Below, piece after piece: positions 1 through 4,715 of a DNA stretch of 6,286 bases. A program made the position numbers and the translations under genes. Below the pieces are notes generated by a model that ran no database searches, was not told the DNA's origin, and was given only the letters and a program-made list of their open reading frames with translations. Origin of the DNA: Ardenticatenales bacterium (GTDB taxonomy: Bacteria; Chloroflexota; Anaerolineae; Promineifilales; UBA4811); contig DAOUVM010000156.1 of NCBI GenBank assembly GCA_030667645.1, positions 1 to 6,286 on the forward strand, in the 5' to 3' direction. Numbering within the stretch: the stretch's first letter is position 1; every line of letters starts with the position of its first letter.

Positions 1-18
1 ATTTCCGCGCCACTCGGC

Positions 19-72
19 ATTTGGAATACATTTGGAACATTGGGGGACACGTTTTCAACGCTATTGGAACAT
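19..72 (+). repeat. Three direct repeats ATTTGGAA / ATTTGGAACAT / ATTGGAACAT
   Basis: Three near-identical copies of a TTGGAA(C)A element lie upstream of the first gene, at 19-26, 30-40 and 63-72. The GGAA cores begin at 23, 34 and 66, so spacings are 11 and 32 bases, close to one and three helical turns. All copies sit upstream of the -10-like sequence at 81-86. Same-face direct repeats of this kind are often activator or repressor binding sites. The repeats are seen directly; the regulatory role is inference, and no regulator is identifiable from this window. Confidence 0.35.
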
Positions 73-80
73 GAGCATAG

Positions 81-86
81 TATAAA
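81..86 (+). promoter_or_regulatory. Candidate -10 element (TATAAA) of the operon promoter
   Basis: TATAAA lies in the most AT-rich part of the leader, about 48 bases upstream of the first start codon, and differs from TATAAT at one position. No convincing TTGACA-like -35 box lies 16 to 19 bases upstream (the hexamer at 58-63 is ACGCTA). If this is the promoter it is probably activator-dependent, which would fit the phased repeats just upstream, or it uses another sigma factor. No start-site evidence is available. Confidence 0.3.
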
Positions 87-108
87 TAGGGCGTGAAAAG
101 GGGACGGT

Positions 109-121
109 TGAACGAAGTTCA
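109..121 (+). promoter_or_regulatory. Inverted repeat TGAAC-GAA-GTTCA next to the first ribosome binding site
   Basis: Five-base arms are perfectly complementary around a three-base centre, and the right arm shares its last A with the AGGAGG ribosome binding site (121-126). It could be an operator or a small hairpin affecting initiation of the first gene. It resembles a GAAC-N4-GTTC LexA box but is one base too short at the centre, so it is not called as one. Short palindromes occur by chance, so confidence is low. Confidence 0.25.
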
Positions 122-126
122 GGAGG
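121..126 (+). promoter_or_regulatory. Strong Shine-Dalgarno AGGAGG that fixes a TTG start
   Basis: A perfect AGGAGG sits seven bases before TTG at 134-136. No ATG or GTG in this frame is as well placed, so the site decides the start of the first gene. Confidence 0.8.
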
Positions 127-133
127 TTTTGCG

Positions 134-571
134 TTGAACGACAAGCTGACAGGGAAGAGCATCCTTGTCCTCAGCGATAACGATCTGCTGGCCAGAGCGA
201 TAGAGCTGAATCTGGGTAAAACCTGGACTGTGCATGTTCTGCTCCTCACACCAGACTCGGCAGCGCGGCGGGGGAGTCGAGCCGGGATCGATTGCCACGC
301 CGATCTCATTGTCGTGGCAATGAGTTCGCCGGCCAGCGAACCGGTGGTCGCGTTGTCAAGAGCGTCGCTCGGCGGGCGAATCGGGCAGGTGCCCATATTG
401 ATCATTTCCGACAGACCATTCGACTCCAATTCAGACGACCGGATCATCCATCTCGACTTTCCCTTTGACATCAACAGGCTCAGGGGCAAGGTCACCGAGA
501 TCCTTCAAGTTGACTCGAGCATATCCAGGCCCGCTCAACTACGGAAGGAGAGGCCCTCAAGCAGTGTCTGA
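134..571 (+). CDS. Degenerate response-regulator receiver (pseudo-receiver) protein
   Basis: A 145-residue protein starting at TTG, behind a perfect AGGAGG. The pattern is a receiver (REC) fold: a first strand and acidic pocket remnant at residues 9-17 (ILVLSDND), a third strand at 56-63 (ADLIVVAM) with the usual proline at 66, a fourth strand at 86-92 (VPILIIS) and an ending at 107-112 (LDFPFD) that aligns with the family's TKPFD. The phosphoacceptor aspartate is replaced by Ala62, the conserved lysine by Phe109, and the switch Thr/Ser position is Ser92. It therefore should not be phosphorylated in the usual way. It leads the chemotaxis operon, so it may bind CheA or CheY-like partners as a phosphorylation-independent adaptor; that role is inference. 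The tail after about 125 is short and basic, with no output domain. The REC-like fold is likely; function is unknown. Confidence 0.75.
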   Translation: MNDKLTGKSILVLSDNDLLARAIELNLGKTWTVHVLLLTPDSAARRGSRAGIDCHADLIVVAMSSPASEPVVALSRASLGGRIGQVPILIISDRPFDSNSDDRIIHLDFPFDINRLRGKVTEILQVDSSISRPAQLRKERPSSSV

Positions 572-698
572 TCTCAGAGACGCAGCGAGTACCCATGACA
601 TCAAATCCACAAGACACCGGTGGCGCAGGGCACAAACACTCGGCAGCAAGGATAAGCTTCATGGCATTGGAAAAAGGCACAAGGACCTCATAGCATGA
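564..698 (+). CDS. Small overlapping frame, 44 codons, function unknown
   Basis: A GTG at 564 opens a frame that overlaps the end of the pseudo-receiver gene (TGA at 569-571) by eight bases and ends in TGA at 696-698, which overlaps the next gene's ATG at 695 in an ATGA junction. A GAAGGAGAGG sequence at 544-553 could serve as its ribosome binding site, about ten bases upstream. The 44-residue product starts MSDLRDAAST and is very basic; I recognise no domain. The overlaps at both ends are the geometry of translational coupling, but the protein looks composition-driven and may be non-functional sequence left when cheW lost its 5' part. A second frame through the same stretch, ATG 595 to TAG 691-693 (32 residues), has a weak ribosome binding site and no recognisable product. 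Confidence 0.25.
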   Translation: MSDLRDAASTHDIKSTRHRWRRAQTLGSKDKLHGIGKRHKDLIA

Positions 699-943
699 GC
701 GAGATGCTGCGGGTGCAGGATGACGCGATTGAGCCCCCTTTGCCGATGGCGGCGATGTTGGGCGGGGATCTTGTCACCGGTATCGCCAATGTAGGCCAGC
801 GACTGGCCATTCTGCTCGACTTGGGGGAGGCTCTCTCGCCCGAAGAGAAACACCGCCTGGCAGACATTCGGCAGGCTCACAACCAATCTTGCCAGCGGTG
901 CGGCAGGCAAGAGAGCGCAAGCAATAGAAAAGGGCAAGATTGA
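695..943 (+). CDS. cheW: CheW, C-terminal part only (N-terminally truncated chemotaxis coupling protein)
   Basis: An 82-residue product; full CheW is usually about 140-170. Residues 2-51 read as the end of a CheW domain: SEMLRV (2-7), the linker AIEPP (11-15), then TGIANVGQRLAILLDL (28-43) and the frequent ending SPEE (48-51). The N-terminal portion that normally forms the first beta-barrel subdomain is absent: only 123 bases separate this ATG from the upstream gene's stop, and none of the three frames there encodes it. A tail at 60-82 carries a CxxC (Cys66, Cys69) and basic residues. AAGGA at 681-685 lies nine bases before the ATG, and the stop is three bases before cheA, so the frame may still be translated and coupled to cheA. 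Full CheW links receptors to CheA; half of one probably cannot do this alone. A decayed remnant is as likely as a real half-CheW. Family assignment is firm, functionality doubtful. Confidence 0.65.
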   Translation: MSEMLRVQDDAIEPPLPMAAMLGGDLVTGIANVGQRLAILLDLGEALSPEEKHRLADIRQAHNQSCQRCGRQESASNRKGQD

Positions 944-946
944 CAC

Positions 947-1585
947 ATGGAAGGCACTTTGACCTTTGACATTGATGCGGACGAGCTCGAGATCTTTATC
1001 GAGGACGTCAACGAGCTCCTGCAAGCAATGGAGACCGGCATTCTCCAGCTAGAGGAATCACCCGGCGGCGAGACGCTCAATTCGATCTTCCGCGCTGCTC
1101 ATACACTCAAAGCTATGGGGGGGGCGGTCGGGCATCACTCGATGGCAGAGCTCACCCACACGGTGGAGACTCTGTTCGACCGCATGCGCGAAGGCGAGGT
1201 GTCTCCCACTCCAGGTTTGACCGATGAGCTGCTGAACATTGTTGACATCCTCAGGGCCCAGCGGGACGAGGTAATCAACCAACAGCCGAGTGGGATTGAC
1301 GTCGCGGCCGTGCTGGATCGACTCCGCACACTCAGCCAGGCAGGGGAAGACGATGGCCCGGGAGACACACCGGCAGCTTTCCACACAGAACCAACTCTCA
1401 CCCGAAGATCTGAAACAGGTCGAAACCCATCTAGAAGCAGGGCAAGCGATTCTGGAAGTGCACGCCTCGGTATTCGCCGCCGCCTTTGCCCCAGCCGCCC
1501 GGCTGATGCAAGCCATGATGGCGCTCGAAGACGCGGGCCAGGTGATCGCCCAGAAACCCACCCAGTCCGATCTATTCAACGATGA
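947..1585 (+). CDS. cheA: CheA N-terminal part: P1 histidine phosphotransfer (Hpt) domain, then out-of-frame tail
   Basis: Starts at ATG three bases after the cheW fragment, with AAAGGG at 929-934. Residues 1-110 form the five-helix P1 domain of CheA; the phosphorylated histidine is His52 in FRAAHTLKAMGG (48-59), followed by the helix ELTHTVETLFDRMREGE (68-84). P1 receives phosphate from the CheA kinase domain and passes it to CheY and CheB. Up to about residue 133 the protein is normal CheA. Beyond that it runs in a different frame from the rest of the kinase: residues 134-212, rich in Arg, Ser, Pro and Gly, are a shadow of the P2 coding sequence and look meaningless. Expressed as written, this is a free Hpt protein with a 79-residue nonsense tail. 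Removing one G from the run at 1343-1346 would fuse it to the downstream frame, giving a 674-residue CheA of normal size. Confidence 0.8.
   Translation: MEGTLTFDIDADELEIFIEDVNELLQAMETGILQLEESPGGETLNSIFRAAHTLKAMGGAVGHHSMAELTHTVETLFDRMREGEVSPTPGLTDELLNIVDILRAQRDEVINQQPSGIDVAAVLDRLRTLSQAGEDDGPGDTPAAFHTEPTLTRRSETGRNPSRSRASDSGSARLGIRRRLCPSRPADASHDGARRRGPGDRPETHPVRSIQR
1343..1355 (+). other. cheA: Frame change in cheA at a GGGG run, with Shine-Dalgarno and ATG for the downstream frame
   Basis: The P1 frame and the P2-P5 frame differ by +1 and the join is close to here. The run GGGG at 1343-1346 is read GCA GGG GAA in the P1 frame. One G fewer gives GCA GGG AAG ACG ATG, which continues directly into P2. 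A P-site tRNA on GGG (1343-1345) could also slip +1 onto GGG (1344-1346) with full re-pairing. In addition AGGGGA (1342-1347) lies five bases before ATG 1353-1355, an ideal start for a separate P2-P5 protein. The sequence does not say which of sequencing error, mutation, programmed slippage or genuine gene split is correct. Confidence 0.7.
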
Positions 1586-2972
1586 CCACGACGGGCGCCT
1601 GTGGGCCGTCCTCGCCACCGACATGCCAGACACGGCCGTGATAGAGCTGATGGCCGACGTCACGGACTTGGGCGACATTCGCGTGCAGCCCTTTGAGATA
1701 GCAAGAGAGGACCAACCTGCAGAATCCAAAGCCATCAAGGCCGGAAAGGCGCCCGCCGCTTTGGCGACAACCACCGAAACGACAGTTCGCATCAGCGTGG
1801 AACGGTTGGATTCCCTGATGAACCTGGTCGGTGAAATGGTCACCGATCGGAACCGATTGACGCAGATTGAAGAGACGCTGCACACGAAATATGGCCGATC
1901 CGGCGTAGTAGGTGACCTTACCGACATGACTGGTCACTTTGGCCGCGTGATCGACCAGTTGCAGGAACAAGTGATGCGGGCGCGGATGCTTCCCATCGGC
2001 AACCTCTTTCAAAAGTTCCCCCGCCTGGTTCGGGATGTCTCCCGTGCGGCCGGCAAAGAGCTCGATCTGGTCATCAGTGGTGAGGCCACCGAATTGGATC
2101 GCTCGGTCATTGAGGGCATAGGCGACCCACTGATGCACCTGCTACGCAACGCAGCGGACCACGGAATCGAACTTCCCCAGGACCGGGTGGCGGCTGGCAA
2201 ACCATCCACCGGCACGATCCATCTCACAGCCGAACATGTTGAGGGACAGATTATCATCACAGTAGCGGATGACGGCGGCGGGATCGATCCGGATCGGGTG
2301 CGCCAAGCAGCCGTAAAGCGGGGGCTCCTTTCGGACGAGGCAGCAGCAGAACTCGACGACAACGAGGCTATTCACCTCGTTTTCATGCCCAATGTCTCAA
2401 CGGCTGAAAAAGTGACCGACATTTCGGGGCGGGGAGTAGGGATGGACGTGGTCCGCACCAATGTTGAGCAGCTCGGCGGCACGGTGGTCGTAGAGAGCGA
2501 GCTGGGCAAGGGCACCACCTTCCGGCTTGCGCTGCCCCTTACGCTCGCCATCATGCAGTCCATGCTGATCGCACTGGGGAGTGATGTGTACGCAATCCCC
2601 TCGACCGGCATCACCGACTCGCTCTACCTGGCGGACGTAACGATAAGCACAGCAAAGGGGAGCAAGGTCATCCAATGGCGGAATTCGGTGCTGCCGCTGC
2701 TAGATCTGCGCGACTATTTCGCCCATTCACACATGGCACCGGTTGCCGACGGGTCAAGGCGGGCGATCGTCACCGTGTCCTGGGGCAAGCTAAACCTCGG
2801 ATTGGTGGTAGATAGGATCATCGGCCAGCAAGAGATCGTAGTAAAGTCGCTCAGCTCTGTCATCGGCAATCTAGCCGGACTGTCGGGCTGCGCAATATTG
2901 GGTGATGGGCGGGTAGCGCTCATCATGGACATTCCGAGCCTGGTGAACACAGCGGCACAGGCCCGCAGATAG
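1353..2972 (+). CDS. cheA: CheA chemotaxis histidine kinase, P2-P5 part (P1 in upstream frame)
   Basis: From ATG 1353 the product has 539 residues. Domains: P2 (CheY/CheB-binding) at about 30-115; a linker; P3 dimerisation helices at about 144-214 (RISVERLDSLMNLVGEMV onward); P4 ATPase with N box HLLRNAADHGIE (262-273), G1 box DDGGGID (306-312), F-box region VFMPNVST (343-350) and G2 box GRGVGMDVV (359-367); P5, the CheW-like coupling domain, at about 400-533, ending GDGRVALIMDIPSL. All nucleotide-binding boxes are intact; the F box has PN where PG is usual. The protein would bind ATP and phosphorylate a histidine, but it lacks its own P1, which lies in the overlapping upstream frame. I chose ATG 1353 over the earlier GTG 1290 because AGGGGA precedes it by five bases and residues before it look random. 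It may be the rest of one frameshifted cheA rather than a separate gene. Confidence 0.9.
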   Translation: MARETHRQLSTQNQLSPEDLKQVETHLEAGQAILEVHASVFAAAFAPAARLMQAMMALEDAGQVIAQKPTQSDLFNDDHDGRLWAVLATDMPDTAVIELMADVTDLGDIRVQPFEIAREDQPAESKAIKAGKAPAALATTTETTVRISVERLDSLMNLVGEMVTDRNRLTQIEETLHTKYGRSGVVGDLTDMTGHFGRVIDQLQEQVMRARMLPIGNLFQKFPRLVRDVSRAAGKELDLVISGEATELDRSVIEGIGDPLMHLLRNAADHGIELPQDRVAAGKPSTGTIHLTAEHVEGQIIITVADDGGGIDPDRVRQAAVKRGLLSDEAAAELDDNEAIHLVFMPNVSTAEKVTDISGRGVGMDVVRTNVEQLGGTVVVESELGKGTTFRLALPLTLAIMQSMLIALGSDVYAIPSTGITDSLYLADVTISTAKGSKVIQWRNSVLPLLDLRDYFAHSHMAPVADGSRRAIVTVSWGKLNLGLVVDRIIGQQEIVVKSLSSVIGNLAGLSGCAILGDGRVALIMDIPSLVNTAAQARR

Positions 2973-3024
2973 GACACGCTTTGTACTTGTTCAGAAACAA
3001 CTTGGTCCTTTTGTGACCGCGCTA

Positions 3025-3049
3025 CCCGTGAATCGCCATTCAAAACGGG
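3025..3049 (+). other. Imperfect hairpin downstream of cheA
   Basis: CCCGT GAAT at 3025-3033 can pair with ATTC (3038-3041) and ACGGG (3045-3049) around loop CGCC, with AAA bulged. There is no T tract after it, so it is not a typical intrinsic terminator. It might affect RNA stability or processing between cheA and cheC. The pairing is seen; the function is not known. Confidence 0.3.
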
Positions 3050-3099
3050 AAGTTATTCCTTAACAAGTGCTTTAACGGCCACGGACCGCAAAACGGCGG

Positions 3100-3111
3100 C
3101 CAGAGCTCTGG
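3100..3111 (+). promoter_or_regulatory. Perfect 12-base palindrome CCAGAGCTCTGG upstream of cheC
   Basis: A gap-free palindrome lies 57 bases before the cheC start codon. It could be a binding site for a dimeric regulator, or chance. No repeat of it was noticed elsewhere in the window, so support is limited. Confidence 0.2.
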
Positions 3112-3168
3112 AATTGGGAACGCGCAGACGCCAGGACAACGTCATAGGCGCAGAGAATAGGAGTTGGA

Positions 3169-3765
3169 ATGGACGAGCAGTCAGTATCTTGGTACAACGG
3201 ACCTCTATCCAGACTAGTGCTTCAAGTGTCGGCCGGGATGGAGAATGCGGCGCGTGGTCTGTCAGGCATGCTGGGGCGGACAATCACAACCGGCACTTCC
3301 CAGGCAAGAGTCGTGCGCTTTAGTGACTTGTACGAGGACATTGGGCATCCAGAGACCGGAATGGTAGGCATTTACCTCCGAATGGAGGGTGATCTGAGCG
3401 GCCAGGCGATTCTGATACTCTCTGTGAAAAGCGCTCTAGATGTAGCGGATCTTTTGATGGAAGAACCGCAGGGCACATCGACCGAACTGGGAGAGCTAGA
3501 GGTCTCAGCCTTGGGAGAGGTAGGGAACCTAACGGTTGCATACTTTTTGAACGCAATGTCCTCTCTTACCGGAAGAGATTTGCGACCATCACCGCCGGCG
3601 GTGATGGTGAATATGCTAGGGGCGATCCTGGGCGTGCTCGCCACGACGGCTGGCATGACGGGAGATGAACTGTTGATTATCGAGACGGTCATCCAGGATC
3701 CCCAAGACAAGCTGGTAGAGGCCCACTTCTGGGTACTACCAGATCTCATATCCGAATTCGAGTGA
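3169..3765 (+). CDS. cheC: CheC, CheY-P phosphatase and CheD partner
   Basis: A 198-residue protein beginning at ATG five bases after AGGAG (3159-3163). CheC-family phosphatases carry the signature (D/S)xxxExxN-x22-P. The second copy is complete: Ser113, Glu117, Asn120 and Pro143 (SALGEVGN then SPP). The first copy, expected around 18-32, has lost its catalytic pair: the Glu and Asn positions read Leu18 and Ser21, although the following helix (NAARGLSGMLGR, 26-37) keeps the family shape. The protein thus appears to have one working site, where two-site relatives such as Thermotoga CheC have both. Length is near the family's usual 200-210. CheC dephosphorylates CheY-P in the cytoplasm and binds CheD, encoded directly after it, linking CheY-P level to receptor adaptation. 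FliY and CheX are relatives, but the two-repeat layout, lack of a CheW or FliN domain and the neighbouring cheD favour CheC. Confidence 0.92.
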   Translation: MDEQSVSWYNGPLSRLVLQVSAGMENAARGLSGMLGRTITTGTSQARVVRFSDLYEDIGHPETGMVGIYLRMEGDLSGQAILILSVKSALDVADLLMEEPQGTSTELGELEVSALGEVGNLTVAYFLNAMSSLTGRDLRPSPPAVMVNMLGAILGVLATTAGMTGDELLIIETVIQDPQDKLVEAHFWVLPDLISEFE

Positions 3766-3774
3766 GCGCTGCCC

Positions 3775-4308
3775 ATGGAAGAAGTCAATGTGAGTGAGAA
3801 TGTGCGTTCAGTCTCCATCGGAGAAATAGTCACCAGCGATAAACCTAACGAGGTGCTGGTGGCATACGGGCTAGGATCATGTGTGGCCGTGTGCCTGTAT
3901 GACCCAGTGGCGCGAATCGGTGGCATGGCACACGCGCTGCTGCCGGAAACGCCATCCAACGGGAATAAGGGCAGTTCTGGGCCGGCCAAATTTGTAGACA
4001 CGGGCGTACCGGCGCTCGTGAATTCGGTGCTGAAACTGGGCGCCAGTCGCACCCGATTGAGGATCGGTCTCTGTGGCGGAGGTCAGGTGCTCACCGTCCC
4101 TGGGGCCAACACCCAGTTTCCAATTGGCGAGCGCAACGTGGCCGCGGCCGAGAAAGCCCTCAAAAAAAGTGGGATGCGCATCCACGTACAGGACACCGGA
4201 GGCATGACCGGGCGGACGGTGAGGCTCCAGGTTGTGGACGGCCAGGTCACCGTAAAGACGTTCGGAAAAGGTGTACAGGTCTTGGATTTGGCTTCTGCCA
4301 AGCGCTAG
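3775..4308 (+). CDS. cheD: CheD, receptor glutamine deamidase
   Basis: A 177-residue product from ATG 3775. CheD converts specific receptor glutamines to glutamates and binds CheC. The catalytic cysteine is Cys36 in GLGSCVAV (32-39), and the catalytic histidine is His53 in GMAHALLP (50-57). Other family features are KFVDTGVPALV (72-82), the glycine-rich GLCGGGQ (98-104) and DTGGMTGRTVRL (140-151). In Thermotoga maritima CheD a threonine six residues before the cysteine completes the triad (Thr21/Cys27/His44); here that position is Ala30. The gene starts nine bases after cheC stops. The true start may be GTG 3790 (172 residues, beginning MSENVRS), because GGAAGAAG at 3777-3784 sits five bases ahead of it, whereas ATG 3775 has only a poor GAG-type site upstream. 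Identity is secure; the start is uncertain. Confidence 0.93.
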   Translation: MEEVNVSENVRSVSIGEIVTSDKPNEVLVAYGLGSCVAVCLYDPVARIGGMAHALLPETPSNGNKGSSGPAKFVDTGVPALVNSVLKLGASRTRLRIGLCGGGQVLTVPGANTQFPIGERNVAAAEKALKKSGMRIHVQDTGGMTGRTVRLQVVDGQVTVKTFGKGVQVLDLASAKR

Positions 4309-4354
4309 GTCAAGAGAGACATGCAACAACAACATGGTACCAGGAGTGAGAACA

Positions 4355-4711
4355 GTGACAACAGTGATGGTCGTAGATGACAATCAATTCATGCGCAAGC
4401 GCATATCCAAGTCACTGGCCTCGAACGGCTTTGAGGTATGCGAGGCCGCAGACGGCCAGGAGGCAGTGGACATGTACCGTTCAGAGAGACCAGATGTTGC
4501 CCTGATGGATATCACCATGCCACACAAGGACGGGCTGGAAGCCCTATCGGATATCCGAAATCTTGACCCCCAGGCCAAAGTGGTTATGCTGACAGCGCTG
4601 GACCAGCAGACGGTGATGGTGCAAGCTATGCAGTTGGGGGCCAAGGATTTTCTCACAAAGCCCATCGTTCCAGATCGACTGGTGGCCACGCTGGAGAGAG
4701 TGTTAGGATAG
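4355..4711 (+). CDS. cheY: CheY, single-domain chemotaxis response regulator
   Basis: From GTG 4355 the product has 118 residues, all receiver domain. The acidic pocket is Asp8 and Asp9 (VVDDN), the phosphorylated residue Asp52 (ALMDITMP), the switch Thr80 (MLTAL) and the conserved lysine Lys102 (FLTKP). The position equal to Tyr106 of E. coli CheY is Phe99. CheA phosphorylates it; CheY-P would bind the flagellar motor switch, and CheC would switch it off. GTG 4355 is chosen because AGGAG (4342-4346) lies eight bases upstream and the protein then begins directly at the first strand (TTVMVVDDN); ATG 4334 in the same frame adds seven unneeded residues and has no good ribosome binding site. The gene lies 46 bases after cheD and ends four bases before cheB, whose ribosome binding site AGGA (4705-4708) is inside its last codons. 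Confidence 0.93.
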   Translation: MTTVMVVDDNQFMRKRISKSLASNGFEVCEAADGQEAVDMYRSERPDVALMDITMPHKDGLEALSDIRNLDPQAKVVMLTALDQQTVMVQAMQLGAKDFLTKPIVPDRLVATLERVLG

Positions 4712-4715
4712 TGCC

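Larger units (their letters stand above)
2973..3168 (+). other. 196-base gap between cheA and cheC with small inverted repeats
   Basis: This is the only sizeable intergenic gap after the operon head. It contains TTGTT-N4-AACAA at 2987-3000, a hairpin with arms CCCGTGAAT and ATTC-aaa-ACGGG at 3025-3049 (nine pairs, a three-base bulge and loop CGCC), and a perfect 12-base palindrome CCAGAGCTCTGG at 3100-3111. None is followed by a T run, so no standard terminator is called. I see no clear -35/-10 pair, so whether cheC onward has its own promoter is open. No convincing gene lies in the gap. Confidence 0.4.

Noticed and set aside
109..121. LexA/SOS box
   Set aside because: The centre is three bases rather than the four of the GAAC-N4-GTTC consensus, and chemotaxis genes are not usual SOS targets.
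61..495. Open frame on the minus strand across the pseudo-receiver gene
   Set aside because: The plus-strand frame has a perfect ribosome binding site and receiver-like pattern; the antisense product has no pattern.
595..693. 32-codon frame beginning ATG 595, considered as the missing start of CheW
   Set aside because: Only a few residues (ARISFMAL) vaguely recall a CheW strand, the ribosome binding site is weak, and it ends one base before the CheW fragment in another frame. Not enough to call.
1290..1352. GTG 1290 as start of the CheA P2-P5 frame
   Set aside because: No ribosome binding site, and residues encoded before 1353 are out-of-frame reading of the end of P1.
1058..1927. Long open frame on the minus strand across cheA (289 codons)
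   Set aside because: It lies opposite clear CheA coding sequence, has Ser/Arg-rich composition and no domain; a shadow frame in GC-rich DNA.
2987..3012. TTGTT-CAGA-AACAA hairpin followed by CCTTTT as a cheA terminator
   Set aside because: Five weak AT-rich pairs and only four T residues at a distance; below the standard for an intrinsic terminator.
4334..4354. ATG 4334 as start of cheY
   Set aside because: No good ribosome binding site upstream, and it adds residues before the first strand; GTG 4355 has AGGAG eight bases upstream.
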